A program made the translations under genes and the position numbers. DNA of 64,000 nt, from contig JAHEFD010000009.1 of assembly GCA_024640345.1 (NCBI GenBank), positions 1-64,000 on the forward strand, given 5' to 3'. This document shows positions 1 to 8,229 of the stretch, one piece after another; position 1 is the stretch's first letter, and each line of letters starts with the position of its first letter. The notes under the pieces are model-generated. The model was not told where the DNA came from and ran no database searches. It saw nothing but the letters and a program-made list of their open reading frames with translations. The DNA is from Woeseiaceae bacterium (GTDB taxonomy: Bacteria; Pseudomonadota; Gammaproteobacteria; Steroidobacterales; Woeseiaceae).

Positions 1-229
1 GTTTTTCAACATTGACATTCAGGCACTCGCCGGCTGCGTAGACCAGCAGTGGTCTCAGGCGTTTTCCCCCGTTGAGCGCCGCATATCGCATGGCGGTATG
101 AAGGCGCTCCGGCGCTTGCGCTGCGGGCGGCAACGCCCGATCCAGGCAGCCTTCGACTCTTCCCGTGTAGGCCGCTAATTTGCTGGCGAAATGCCCCTCT
201 TCGGTGTCTGGTTTCTTCATCCCGGTCAT
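1..229 (-). CDS. ispA: Farnesyl diphosphate synthase (polyprenyl synthetase), 5' part only
   Basis: Only the first ~76 codons are present; the gene runs off the left edge. Farnesyl diphosphate synthase condenses IPP with DMAPP and then GPP to make FPP for quinone and undecaprenyl chains in the cytosol. The visible part carries the family's first conserved block, GGKRLRPLLVYAAGE (residues ~54-68), preceded by LHTAMRYAALN, which is typical of IspA. The aspartate-rich motifs lie outside the window. The start can be 229 or the in-frame ATG at 220. It is divergent from the mevalonate operon with ~98 bp between start codons, so it uses the IPP/DMAPP that operon makes. I inferred it by reading the minus strand at the edge; a longer open frame there in another phase is not the gene. 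Confidence 0.88.
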   Translation of the reverse strand, partial: MTGMKKPDTEEGHFASKLAAYTGRVEGCLDRALPPAAQAPERLHTAMRYAALNGGKRLRPLLVYAAGECLNVNVEK

Positions 230-272
230 CGCGCAAGCGTACACGAAACCTCGCCGAGCTGCCCTTGAGCGC

Positions 273-278
273 TATAAT
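273..278 (+). promoter_or_regulatory. -10 element of the mevalonate operon promoter
   Basis: A perfect TATAAT lies 50 bp before the ATG at 328. No convincing -35 box is visible at the usual spacing. Its position downstream of the alternative TTG at 265 argues that mvaD starts at 328. Confidence 0.45.
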
Positions 279-327
279 CCCGCTCCCGGCGCAAGTGCGC
301 ACGAAGAGTAGATCCGGATTAGAGAAA

Positions 328-1290
328 ATGGCAGTCGTTGCACAGGCACAACCTAATATTGCGCTGATCAAATACTGGGGCAAACGCGACCACTCGCTGA
401 ATCTGCCCGCCGTGAGCTCCCTGTCGATAACGCTGCAAAGTCTCTGGACGAGGATGTCGATCGACTTTAACGACGAATTGACGGAAGACACGCTGCAGGT
501 GAATGACCGGGGCGCGCCGGCGATGTTGGCACGGGTGAGCCATTGCCTGGACCTGGTGGCCGGCGCTGATCGGCGGCGTGCGAGCGTAGTCAGCCACAGC
601 AATTTTCCGATCGGCGCAGGACTTGCCTCGTCGGCGTCCGCCTTCGCCGCACTGGTGGTTGCCGCTGATGAGGAAGTAGGGGGCATCCGTAACCGTCTTG
701 AGCTGGCGCGACTGGCCGGTGCCGCGTCAGGTTCGGCAGCGCGTTCGCTCTATGGCGGCTTTGCCGAGCTGATCGCCGGTGAAGAACAGATTGACGTGCG
801 GACAGTTTGTGAAGCATCCGACTGGCCACTGGAAGTTATTGTAGCTATCACTGCAGATGGCCCGAAACCTTTGGGGTCGGGCGACGCAATGATTCGTAGC
901 GAAAGCACCTCGCCGTTTTATTCGAGCTGGCTCGAACGGCAGGACGACGATCTCAAGGTCGCGAGAGCGGCCTTGCTGAGCAGGGACTTTGCACAACTGG
1001 CGGCTGTTGCGGAACACAATTGTCTGAAGATGCATTCGGTTATGTGGAGTTCGAGACCACCTGTCGTGTACTGGAACAGTGCGACGTTGTCCTGCATGGA
1101 AACTATCCGCGCATTGCAGGCGGAAGGGCGTGCGGTGTTCTTCACTATCGACGCAGGGCCGCAGGTCAAGGCAGTGTGCCTGCCAGGGGATGCTGATGCA
1201 GTAGCGGTTGCCCTGCAACAGACAGCAGGCGTCATTGACACGATGCGGAGCGCTCTCGGGGCGGGTGCCAGGCTGGTGGATCCGGCGTGA
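328..1290 (+). CDS. mvaD: Diphosphomevalonate decarboxylase
   Basis: ATP-dependent decarboxylation of mevalonate 5-diphosphate to IPP, the last step of the classical mevalonate pathway. The 320-residue GHMP-family protein begins with the family block PNIALIKYWGKRD (residues ~9-21). It has the ATP loop GAGLASSASAF (~96-106), the substrate block SGSAARSLYGGFAEL (~134-148) and, near the C-terminus, FTIDAGPQVKAV with the catalytic Asp. I chose ATG 328: the frame stays open to a TTG at 265, but the TATAAT at 273-278 lies between the two, and homologues begin just before the PNIALIKYWGK block. It overlaps the next gene by 4 nt (GTGA), so translation is probably coupled. First gene of the operon. 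Confidence 0.93.
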   Translation: MAVVAQAQPNIALIKYWGKRDHSLNLPAVSSLSITLQSLWTRMSIDFNDELTEDTLQVNDRGAPAMLARVSHCLDLVAGADRRRASVVSHSNFPIGAGLASSASAFAALVVAADEEVGGIRNRLELARLAGAASGSAARSLYGGFAELIAGEEQIDVRTVCEASDWPLEVIVAITADGPKPLGSGDAMIRSESTSPFYSSWLERQDDDLKVARAALLSRDFAQLAAVAEHNCLKMHSVMWSSRPPVVYWNSATLSCMETIRALQAEGRAVFFTIDAGPQVKAVCLPGDADAVAVALQQTAGVIDTMRSALGAGARLVDPA

Positions 1291-2300
1291 CTTCCGTATC
1301 AGTCAGCGTGCCGGGCAAAGCCGTACTGTCCGGTGAGTATGCGGTACTTCGCACTGCGCCGGCCCTTTCTGCCGCAATCGATTGTCGCGCGGTGGCCCGG
1401 ATAGAGACGACGAACAACGGGTTTCACAGCGTTTCAACACCGGGCCATGCCCCAGGGCAGTGGCGCTTTACCGCGAACGATGCTGGCGAGATCGAGTGGC
1501 TTGACGCGCTGCCGAAACAGGGGCTCGAACTTATCGAAGCGGCCTGGAGTGCCTGTGTGCCGGCTGTTGATGATTATCTTGATGTTACGGTCGATACCAC
1601 GGCTTTTTTTGCTCCCCGATCAGGGCAAAAGTTTGGGCTGGGCGGAAGTGCAGCGGCAATGACCGCGTTGATCGGCGCGCTGCTTGATCTTGATTCCCGG
1701 CGGGAACGAGTATTTGCACTCGCGCGCGCGGCGCACAAAACGCTCCAGGGCGGTCTTGGCAGTGGCGTCGATATTGCAACAAGTTTCTACGGAGGCGTAA
1801 TCGAATTCAGATCAGGCTCTGCGAGTGCGCCGCTGCGGCATCCGTGGCCGGCCAAACTTGCCTGTCGTCTGCTATGGAGCGGCAAGCCCGCGGATACGAA
1901 AGCCAGGATCCGCAATCTTTCGACGCGATGCGACGGTGACAAGAGCTGGTCGTTGCTTTCAGACGCAGCAGAAGCCGCCGCGCTGGCCTGGAAGGGGCAT
2001 GAGGTTCAGGAAATCTTGCGCGTGTTCGATCGCTATACGGACACGTTGCGGCAATTCGGCATTGACCATGATCTCGGCATATTCGATGCTGGTCACGATG
2101 CGCTTCGTAATATTGCTACAAACTTTGCTGCCGTCTACAAACCCTGTGGTGCGGGTGGTGGTGATATCGGAATCGTCCTGGCTGCCGATGAGAACGCGAT
2201 CAATGAGTTCTGCGATGCTGCGGAGACGCTCGGGTTTGTCTCCCTCGATGCGTCGGTGGATCCAGTTGGTATCCGATTCTTGTCCGGGGGCGGGCATTGA
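1287..2300 (+). CDS. mvaK2: Phosphomevalonate kinase (GHMP kinase)
   Basis: Phosphorylates mevalonate 5-phosphate to the diphosphate, supplying mvaD. 337 residues. N-terminal VPGKAVLSGEYAVL matches the GHMP motif 1 of phosphomevalonate kinases. The ATP loop FGLGGSAAAMTALIGAL is near residue 115, GLGSGVDIATSFYGG near 155, and the C-terminal GHMP motif KPCGAGGGDIGIVL near 285. The GTG start overlaps the mvaD stop by 4 nt and its own stop overlaps the TTG of the next gene by 4 nt. The specific assignment rests on these motifs plus the operon, where decarboxylase and mevalonate kinase are otherwise accounted for; sequence alone gives 'GHMP kinase'. Confidence 0.88.
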   Translation: MTSVSVSVPGKAVLSGEYAVLRTAPALSAAIDCRAVARIETTNNGFHSVSTPGHAPGQWRFTANDAGEIEWLDALPKQGLELIEAAWSACVPAVDDYLDVTVDTTAFFAPRSGQKFGLGGSAAAMTALIGALLDLDSRRERVFALARAAHKTLQGGLGSGVDIATSFYGGVIEFRSGSASAPLRHPWPAKLACRLLWSGKPADTKARIRNLSTRCDGDKSWSLLSDAAEAAALAWKGHEVQEILRVFDRYTDTLRQFGIDHDLGIFDAGHDALRNIATNFAAVYKPCGAGGGDIGIVLAADENAINEFCDAAETLGFVSLDASVDPVGIRFLSGGGH

Positions 2301-4534
2301 GTGATTCACGCATAGCGGGTTTTTATCAGCTGCCGGTCGTCGACAGGATCCAGCAACTGTATGAGCGCGGATTTATCGACCAGGAAACCGCGAGATCGCT
2401 TGCAGCGGGAACGCCATTACTTCCGCGCGATACGGCGGAATGCATGATTGAGAATGTCATCGGGGTGTTTGGTCTGCCCTTTGGTGTCGCACCGAATTTC
2501 CTGGTCAACAAAAAAGACTACGTCGTTCCGATGGTCGTGGAGGAACCCTCCATTGTGGCCGGCGTCAGCGGTGCCGCAAAACTGTTCCGAGAGACCGGCG
2601 GATTTGCGGCAACGTCGATGGAGCCGATATTAACGGGCCAGGTCCAGATTGTCGGCGTCAAGGAAGCCGAAGACGTGACCCGGCGACTCCTGGATTCGAC
2701 GGACGAGCTGCTTGCTATCGCCAACGCCACGCAACCAAATCTGCAGGCTCGCGGAGGCGGGGCCAGGGCGATCGAGGTTTTCCGGCATATGACGCCGAGC
2801 GGGGAGCCGATGGTGGCATTGCACTTGCTCGTTGATACGCGCGACGCCATGGGTGCCAATATCGTGAACACCATGTGTGAGGGACTGGCGAGCCGTGTCG
2901 AAGAAATAGCCGGTGCGAAAACAGGTCTTCGAATCCTGTCCAACCTGGCCGACAGATCCCTGGTCACCGTGCGTGGCCGGATCGCGTTGCACACGCTGGC
3001 CACTGAAGATCGCCCGGCCGAGGAAGTTCGGGATGCTATCGTGCTGGCAAATGACTTTGCCAATGCCGACCCGTATCGAGCCGCGACCCACAATAAAGGC
3101 ATCATGAACGGGATCGATGCGATTGCGATTGCCACCGGGAACGACTGGCGAGCCATCGAAGCCGGCGCGCATGCGTTTGCTGTCCGGGACGGCGCTTACA
3201 GGGCATTGACCCGCTGGTCAGTCTCATCTGGCGGCGACCTGGAGGGCGAGCTCACGATACCGCTGAAGGTCGGCATCGTCGGAGGATCGCTGGAGTCCAA
3301 CCCGGGGGCGAGAATTGGTCTGCTGCTTTGCGGCGTGTCGGCAGCGACCGAACTTGCGGAATTGATGGCTGCAACAGGGTTGGCGCAAAATTTTGCGGCG
3401 CTGAAAGCGCTGGCCACCGAGGGTATTCAGAAGGGCCACATGAGCCTGCATGCAAGGAGTGTGGCTGTCAGCGCCGGTGTGCCGGATCAAGTTTTCGATC
3501 AGGTTGTTTCCGCAATGATCGCAAGCGGCGACGTCAAAACCTGGAAAGCGAAAGAGCTGATGGACGAATTCTCAAACGATGCAAATGTATCGGCTGAGGA
3601 ACTGACCGCTAACACAGCGAGCGGCACAGCGTTCGGCAAAGTCATATTACTTGGCGAGCATGCCGTGGTTTATGGCAGGCACGCACTGGCCTTGCCGCTC
3701 GCGCAGGCGGTGACGGCGACGGTGCGGGAAGTGTCGGATAAGGTGTTGTTGTCGGTTCCTGGCTGGAACATATCGGAGGAATGGCTTCCGGGGGATCCGA
3801 AGCACGATGGGGCAGCCGGGGCAGTCGCATTGATTATGGGCGAACTCAGGATCAATGACCGGCCCTTTGAAATCCGGATCAGCTCGCGTGTGCCGATCGG
3901 CATGGGTCTGGGTTCATCGGCCTCATTCGCAGTCGCAGTGATCCGCGCATTCGACGCGCTATTGGGACTCGGCCAAAGTGAAGAAGAGATCAATGACCTG
4001 GCATTTCGTTGCGAGAAGATCGCTCATGGAAAGCCGTCTGGTATTGACAACGATATTGCGACATTTGGCCAGCCTATTCTGTTCCGCAGCGGTGACAAGG
4101 GGGGCAAGGAAGTCATCAACCTCTCCGAAGCCCTCCCGTTGGTCATTGCGGCAAGTGGGTCGCGAGGCGTCACCAGGGACCAGGTTGCTGCCGTGCGGCA
4201 ACGCTACGAACGCAGCCGATCCATGATATCGAAGATATTCGACCAGATTGACGATATCAGTATCGCAGGCGTGGCAGCGCTCGGGCGCCGGGACTACGAG
4301 GAGCTGGGGTCACTGATGAATGTTTGCCACGGGTTGTTAAACGCCCTGGGAGTATCGACGCCGGAACTCGAGCGTATGATTGCTATTGCGAGAACCGCAG
4401 GCGCAATGGGTGCAAAACTGACCGGGGCCGGCGGTGGCGGATCGATCGTCGCGCTCTGTCCGGGTAAGGTCGAGGAGGTCGCCGGCGCACTAGCTGCCGC
4501 CGGATACCAGATAATTGGAATGGATTCTCACTAG
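2297..4534 (+). CDS. Fused HMG-CoA reductase (class II) - mevalonate kinase
   Basis: One 745-residue frame joins two consecutive enzymes. Residues 1-~430 are a class II HMG-CoA reductase: ENVIGVFGLPFGVAPNFLV, VVEEPSIVAG, DAMGANIVNTM, HNKGIMNGIDA, GNDW and GHMSLHAR. Its catalytic residues fall at E83, K267, D283 and H381, the same numbers known for the Pseudomonas mevalonii enzyme, so there is no insertion or deletion up to H381. After a ~15-residue linker, residues ~444-745 are a mevalonate kinase: FGKVILLGEHAVVYG (K448), PIGMGLGSSASFAVAV (533-548), HGKPSGIDND (likely catalytic D584) and KLTGAGGGGSIVAL (707-720). It would convert HMG-CoA to mevalonate and then to mevalonate 5-phosphate. The TTG start overlaps mvaK2 by 4 nt. 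No frameshift or internal stop. Cofactor preference (NADH or NADPH) cannot be read from sequence. Confidence 0.93.
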   Translation: MSDSRIAGFYQLPVVDRIQQLYERGFIDQETARSLAAGTPLLPRDTAECMIENVIGVFGLPFGVAPNFLVNKKDYVVPMVVEEPSIVAGVSGAAKLFRETGGFAATSMEPILTGQVQIVGVKEAEDVTRRLLDSTDELLAIANATQPNLQARGGGARAIEVFRHMTPSGEPMVALHLLVDTRDAMGANIVNTMCEGLASRVEEIAGAKTGLRILSNLADRSLVTVRGRIALHTLATEDRPAEEVRDAIVLANDFANADPYRAATHNKGIMNGIDAIAIATGNDWRAIEAGAHAFAVRDGAYRALTRWSVSSGGDLEGELTIPLKVGIVGGSLESNPGARIGLLLCGVSAATELAELMAATGLAQNFAALKALATEGIQKGHMSLHARSVAVSAGVPDQVFDQVVSAMIASGDVKTWKAKELMDEFSNDANVSAEELTANTASGTAFGKVILLGEHAVVYGRHALALPLAQAVTATVREVSDKVLLSVPGWNISEEWLPGDPKHDGAAGAVALIMGELRINDRPFEIRISSRVPIGMGLGSSASFAVAVIRAFDALLGLGQSEEEINDLAFRCEKIAHGKPSGIDNDIATFGQPILFRSGDKGGKEVINLSEALPLVIAASGSRGVTRDQVAAVRQRYERSRSMISKIFDQIDDISIAGVAALGRRDYEELGSLMNVCHGLLNALGVSTPELERMIAIARTAGAMGAKLTGAGGGGSIVALCPGKVEEVAGALAAAGYQIIGMDSH

Positions 4535-4541
4535 GACCGTT

Positions 4542-5120
4542 GTGACCGAAACAACTGCAAGAATAGTTTCCTCCGAGGAAGAGTCACTGATTCTCGTTGA
4601 CATGAATGACAACGAGACAGGCGTTCTGAGCAAGGCCGAATGTCACGATGGCGAAGGTGTCCTGCATCGTGCTTTTTCCGTGTTCCTGTTCAATCCGGAC
4701 GGCGAACTGCTTTTGCAGCAGCGGGCCTCTGGCAAGCGGCTTTGGCCCTTGTTCTGGTCCAACACCTGCTGCAGTCATCCGCGCCAGGGCGAGTCGATCG
4801 AGATTGCCGCCGTTCGGCGTCTGCAGGATGAGCTGCAGGCAAGTGCGGCGCTGGAATTCGTCTACAAGTTTTCATACCGGGCCAACTTCGAAGACCTCGG
4901 TTCAGAGCATGAGCTGTGTCACGTACTCCTGGGATCTCTCGATGATACGGTGACGGCAAATACGACCGAAGTCGAAGCGCTTCGTTTCGTGTCAGCCCAT
5001 AAGCTCGAAGAAGAGTTGCGGGCAAACGCGGAACAATTCACGCCGTGGTTTAAAATGGAATGGCAACGGCTCAATGACGAATTTCCGGATGTCGTTGCCC
5101 GCTACACGAACCGTCGTTAA
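4542..5120 (+). CDS. idi: Isopentenyl-diphosphate delta-isomerase, type 1
   Basis: Interconverts IPP and DMAPP; a metal-dependent Nudix-fold enzyme in the cytosol. 192 residues. The active-site segment FWSNTCCSHPRQGES (C77 is the likely catalytic Cys) and SEHELCHV (catalytic Glu region) identify type 1, not the flavin-dependent type 2. I chose GTG 4542 because AGGA sits 5 nt upstream, overlapping the stop of the preceding gene. A TTG at 4515 would extend the protein by 9 residues into the kinase gene. Last gene of the mevalonate operon; it converges on the HMG-CoA synthase gene. Confidence 0.93.
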   Translation: MTETTARIVSSEEESLILVDMNDNETGVLSKAECHDGEGVLHRAFSVFLFNPDGELLLQQRASGKRLWPLFWSNTCCSHPRQGESIEIAAVRRLQDELQASAALEFVYKFSYRANFEDLGSEHELCHVLLGSLDDTVTANTTEVEALRFVSAHKLEEELRANAEQFTPWFKMEWQRLNDEFPDVVARYTNRR

Positions 5121-5197
5121 TATTTTTTCGTCAATTGACTAAAGATCAATTCACACCAACCGTCGCGGCATCAACCAGGAACGTGGGCGAATTGGGT

Positions 5198-6670
5198 CTA
5201 GCTCACGTAGCGGTAGTACTCGATTCCAACATCCTGGAACTGGCGCTCATCAGTGCGGCCGATTTTGTCGATGATGAATTCATTCCTTGGGAGGTAATCG
5301 AGGTTCGGTGCCCGACGGCCGGAATGCAGAGCCGTGTATTGCTCTTCATTGATGTCCACAGCAAATTCCATTGATCGGCCAAATCCAATTGCCGCGGTCG
5401 CTTCGCGCCACCCATCGGCGACGAAGAAGGGAATGACTTCGGCCGCGTCACCGCTCCCGTAACCGAGGGTCAGGAGCTCTTCGCCAGCGATGTCCAGGTT
5501 TTCATCCAGCGCCTGCTCAAAGCCTGCTGCGATCCATGCCGGAAGGGCTGCGGTATAAAGATTACCCAGGTCCAGCATCGTGTCACTTCCGAGCGCCAGT
5601 TTGTCCAGGATCTCGAGTCGATAGCGGCGCGAGGCGCGGAAGATGCGGAATACAGCCATGGCTAGCGGATACGCTTCATAATTCAGCCGCTCAGGATCCG
5701 CAAATGTCGCGACCTCCGGTTTGCTGCTCATTTCCCTGAGCAGTGCGCCTGGCTCGATGCCAGCCTCGTAGCAATAGGATGCGAGTTCTGCACGATCCTC
5801 GGGCGAACCGTTGCCGAGCGCAAACAGGTAGGCAATTGCATAGCCGGTCTCCGGCATACGCCGATAGGGTCGGTGCATAAAGACAATATTAAGCGATCGC
5901 AGGTAATCAGCGGCTGTCAGGCCACGCTTTTCGTACATGTCGTTGAGCGCGTGCAGCGTCTCGTCGATATAGCAGGTTGTAGAATATTTGCCATTGAAAA
6001 CCGGGAAGTCCTGGACCTGGTGACTCTCGCTCCTGTCCTGGCCGCAGAAGCGCAGCATCGGCTTGCGGAAATCCATGATTCGGTAGTCTGAGGCAGAACC
6101 GGATCGAAGCAGGTCAACCGCCGCCAGTTTCGGGTTTTCTTCCAGCAACATCGCGACCGCACCGGCGCCCTGGGTGGGTTCACCGCTTGAACCGCGAGCG
6201 TATTCGGCTATGTCGGCACATACGACGATGGCCTGGCCACCCGAACCATCGAGTGCAAGATGGCGTATGGCGCTTTTCATCCCGTATACGCCGCCCAGGC
6301 AGGCGTGCTTGAATTCGGGGACTTCACAACTTCGGGCGATCGGCGGCTTACCCTGGGCGATCAGGGCCTGGTCGACCATACCCTTGACAATAATTGCGCC
6401 GGCCGAATTATCGGTACTGGACTCGGTGCCAAGGCCGAGAAACTTCACCCGTGTCGGGTCAATGTCGTACTGATCAATAAGCCGCATGACGGCGGTTGCT
6501 GCCATGGTGTAGACGCTTTGATTTCGGCCGCGAACGCGAAAACTGCGGCCCACAACCTCACGGATCTTGGGCCACTGGTTATCGGTCCATTTGCACCAGT
6601 CCTCCAGCCAGACACGGAACGGAGGCGTGTAGGCGGCGAGCCCACTGATTCCTATGCTTGTTCTGTCCAT
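5198..6670 (-). CDS. Hydroxymethylglutaryl-CoA synthase
   Basis: Thiolase-fold enzyme expected to condense acetyl-CoA with acetoacetyl-CoA, supplying the reductase encoded on the other strand. The catalytic triad is recognisable: E83 in GTESSTDNSAG, C124 in EFKHACLGGVYGMKSA and H266 in FMHRPYRRMPETGY. At 490 residues it is longer than typical bacterial MvaS (~385-400), with extra sequence after the His region, and diverges enough that I leave the symbol empty. With this gene every step from acetoacetyl-CoA to FPP is in the window; no acetoacetyl-CoA thiolase is seen. It is convergent with idi and has its own promoter at 6725-6753. A related HMG-CoA-synthase-like polyketide branching enzyme is the alternative, unlikely in this context. 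Confidence 0.82.
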   Translation of the reverse strand: MDRTSIGISGLAAYTPPFRVWLEDWCKWTDNQWPKIREVVGRSFRVRGRNQSVYTMAATAVMRLIDQYDIDPTRVKFLGLGTESSTDNSAGAIIVKGMVDQALIAQGKPPIARSCEVPEFKHACLGGVYGMKSAIRHLALDGSGGQAIVVCADIAEYARGSSGEPTQGAGAVAMLLEENPKLAAVDLLRSGSASDYRIMDFRKPMLRFCGQDRSESHQVQDFPVFNGKYSTTCYIDETLHALNDMYEKRGLTAADYLRSLNIVFMHRPYRRMPETGYAIAYLFALGNGSPEDRAELASYCYEAGIEPGALLREMSSKPEVATFADPERLNYEAYPLAMAVFRIFRASRRYRLEILDKLALGSDTMLDLGNLYTAALPAWIAAGFEQALDENLDIAGEELLTLGYGSGDAAEVIPFFVADGWREATAAIGFGRSMEFAVDINEEQYTALHSGRRAPNLDYLPRNEFIIDKIGRTDERQFQDVGIEYYRYVS

Positions 6671-6724
6671 GTTTGGTGTATGCAGCTGCTCTCTCGGTGG
6701 CTGGATATTCGGCCTAGCCCGGAA

Positions 6725-6753
6725 ATTCTAGAGGGGTTCGACCCCTTGCTCAA
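6725..6753 (-). promoter_or_regulatory. Sigma-70 promoter of the HMG-CoA synthase gene with palindromic spacer
   Basis: On the minus strand TTGAGC (6753-6748) and TAGAAT (6730-6725) are separated by exactly 17 bp. The spacer contains the perfect inverted repeat AGGGGT-3-ACCCCT (6732-6746), placed where a repressor or activator could act. The repeat could also be a weak terminator of the upstream fadE operon, but no T-run follows it. Confidence 0.55.
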
Positions 6754-6792
6754 GGTTATTGCTGCATGTTCTTGCAGAAGTCTGGAAAAATG

Positions 6793-8226
6793 TCAGATCG
6801 AGAATGCCGCAATCAGAGCTGTAGCGCCCAGAATTCCCAACAACCCCCCGAAATAGGTCATCAGCAACAGCACGTATTTGATCGCCGTAGAGAGCCAGCG
6901 CTGGTCATAGACCCGACGCATGGCCTTGAACAGATAGGCCGGTATGTACAGGGAAACCGCTACAGAGGTAACAAGCCCGAGTACATCCGGGAGACTCACG
7001 AAAGACACCAGGCGCGAGAACATGACTTGCAGGCTCAGGATCAGGAATATGAATGCGTGGAAGTGAATTACGAACAGGACATGTTCGACGTAGTAACGCT
7101 TCGACAGCGGGTACAGGGCTTTTAATACCAGTGCCATGAGCGGCAGCAGTGCGATCAGGGCAGCCGGGACGCTATCGAGCAGCTTGCGAGCCCAAGCCTG
7201 GCCATCATCCGCGACGACGCGTTCGCACATTGCCTTGAGTCGCTCCGGTGTCAGCCGGGTCGCAAGCCAGGGTGGCAGGTCTCCGCCTTCAATTTCATCG
7301 CAATCGTCAGAAACCGTCGTTTCGTCATTGCTGATATGAATGTTGAATCCGGCGTCGTCCTCTTTGTCGTTTTCCGCCTGATCGACTATCGATGCATCCT
7401 GCCCCGCTACCGGCACCTCGGTGGTTACGTCCCCGTCCGCAGGGTCCATTCGGGATGCGCCAGGCAGTGCATCGCCGTTTCCGCTCGGCAGTTGCGCGCC
7501 CTCGTTGCCAGGCTCGCCTGCCTGTCCCTCCCCGGCGCCTGTTTCTTCGACAACGCCGGCCGGGTCCGATTCCGGCCCGAACAGGATGCCGAATTCTTCC
7601 CTGGGGTCGAAAAATGCAACGAGGAAAAAAATGATGCTCAATACAAGATAGGTTCGGAAAGGCGGCATGAATCGCGCTCGCCTGCCTTCCAGGTAGTCCC
7701 GCGTGAGCTTGCCCGGGCGTACAGTCAGGGGGATCAGTGTCCGCCATATCCGTGAATCAATTTCGAGGAGATCGCCAAAGGCTTCGCGCAATAGCTGCCA
7801 GACGCTGATCAGCCGCGTGGTCGCGCGCTGACCGCAATCACCGCAATACTGACCCGTTAGTGTTGTGCCGCAATTGAGACAGACTTCGGCAGGCTTCAGT
7901 GAGCCATCGATGACCTCGTTCTGATGCAGTACTCTGCGATCTGCGGTGAATCGCCCGCCGAAACTGTCCTCAGCAGCCTGGCGCAAAAACCGGGCCGGGC
8001 CGGCGAGGTAATTCTCGAGGTCCGCGTCGCTGTCAAAATGATACTGGGAGACGCGCCTGGGCCGGCCGTCATCGCTATCGTTCGCCGAAAATGATGCCAC
8101 CCGGGAGATGCCCTCGATAGCAAGCATTTCTTCGATGTGTTGACCAAGCCAGGCGTCAAAATCCGCGATGATCTCGCGATCAACGATATGGGTTACTTCG
8201 TAAACCAGCCCGAAGCTGTCTGGCAT
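6793..8226 (-). CDS. DUF4286 / zinc-ribbon / DUF3667 membrane protein
   Basis: 477 residues, function unknown. Residues ~5-103 resemble DUF4286, a small ferredoxin-like fold seen alone in other bacteria. A zinc ribbon follows (C116, C119, C128, C131 in CLNCG...YCGDCGQ), then the DUF3667 signature PGKLTRDYLEGRRARFMPPFRTYL leading into the first membrane helix (~190-207). A long acidic Gly/Pro-rich stretch (~225-310) probably forms a loop outside the bilayer, and three further hydrophobic helices end the protein. It begins 3 nt after the fadE stop on the same strand, so the two are almost certainly co-transcribed. That suggests, without proving it, a role linked to membrane lipid or fatty-acid handling. 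Confidence 0.75.
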   Translation of the reverse strand: MPDSFGLVYEVTHIVDREIIADFDAWLGQHIEEMLAIEGISRVASFSANDSDDGRPRRVSQYHFDSDADLENYLAGPARFLRQAAEDSFGGRFTADRRVLHQNEVIDGSLKPAEVCLNCGTTLTGQYCGDCGQRATTRLISVWQLLREAFGDLLEIDSRIWRTLIPLTVRPGKLTRDYLEGRRARFMPPFRTYLVLSIIFFLVAFFDPREEFGILFGPESDPAGVVEETGAGEGQAGEPGNEGAQLPSGNGDALPGASRMDPADGDVTTEVPVAGQDASIVDQAENDKEDDAGFNIHISNDETTVSDDCDEIEGGDLPPWLATRLTPERLKAMCERVVADDGQAWARKLLDSVPAALIALLPLMALVLKALYPLSKRYYVEHVLFVIHFHAFIFLILSLQVMFSRLVSFVSLPDVLGLVTSVAVSLYIPAYLFKAMRRVYDQRWLSTAIKYVLLLMTYFGGLLGILGATALIAAFSI

Positions 8227-8229
8227 AAG

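Noticed and set aside
6-686. 226-codon minus-strand frame at the left edge
   Set aside because: It overlaps mvaD on the opposite strand and its translation matches no family; the real minus-strand gene there (ispA) is in a different frame.
5133-5153. AATTGA / TCAATT inverted repeat between idi and HMG-CoA synthase
   Set aside because: Short AT-rich repeat with no T-run; likely chance.
7136-7755. Plus-strand frames inside the DUF3667 gene
   Set aside because: Antisense shadows in the low-complexity acidic region.
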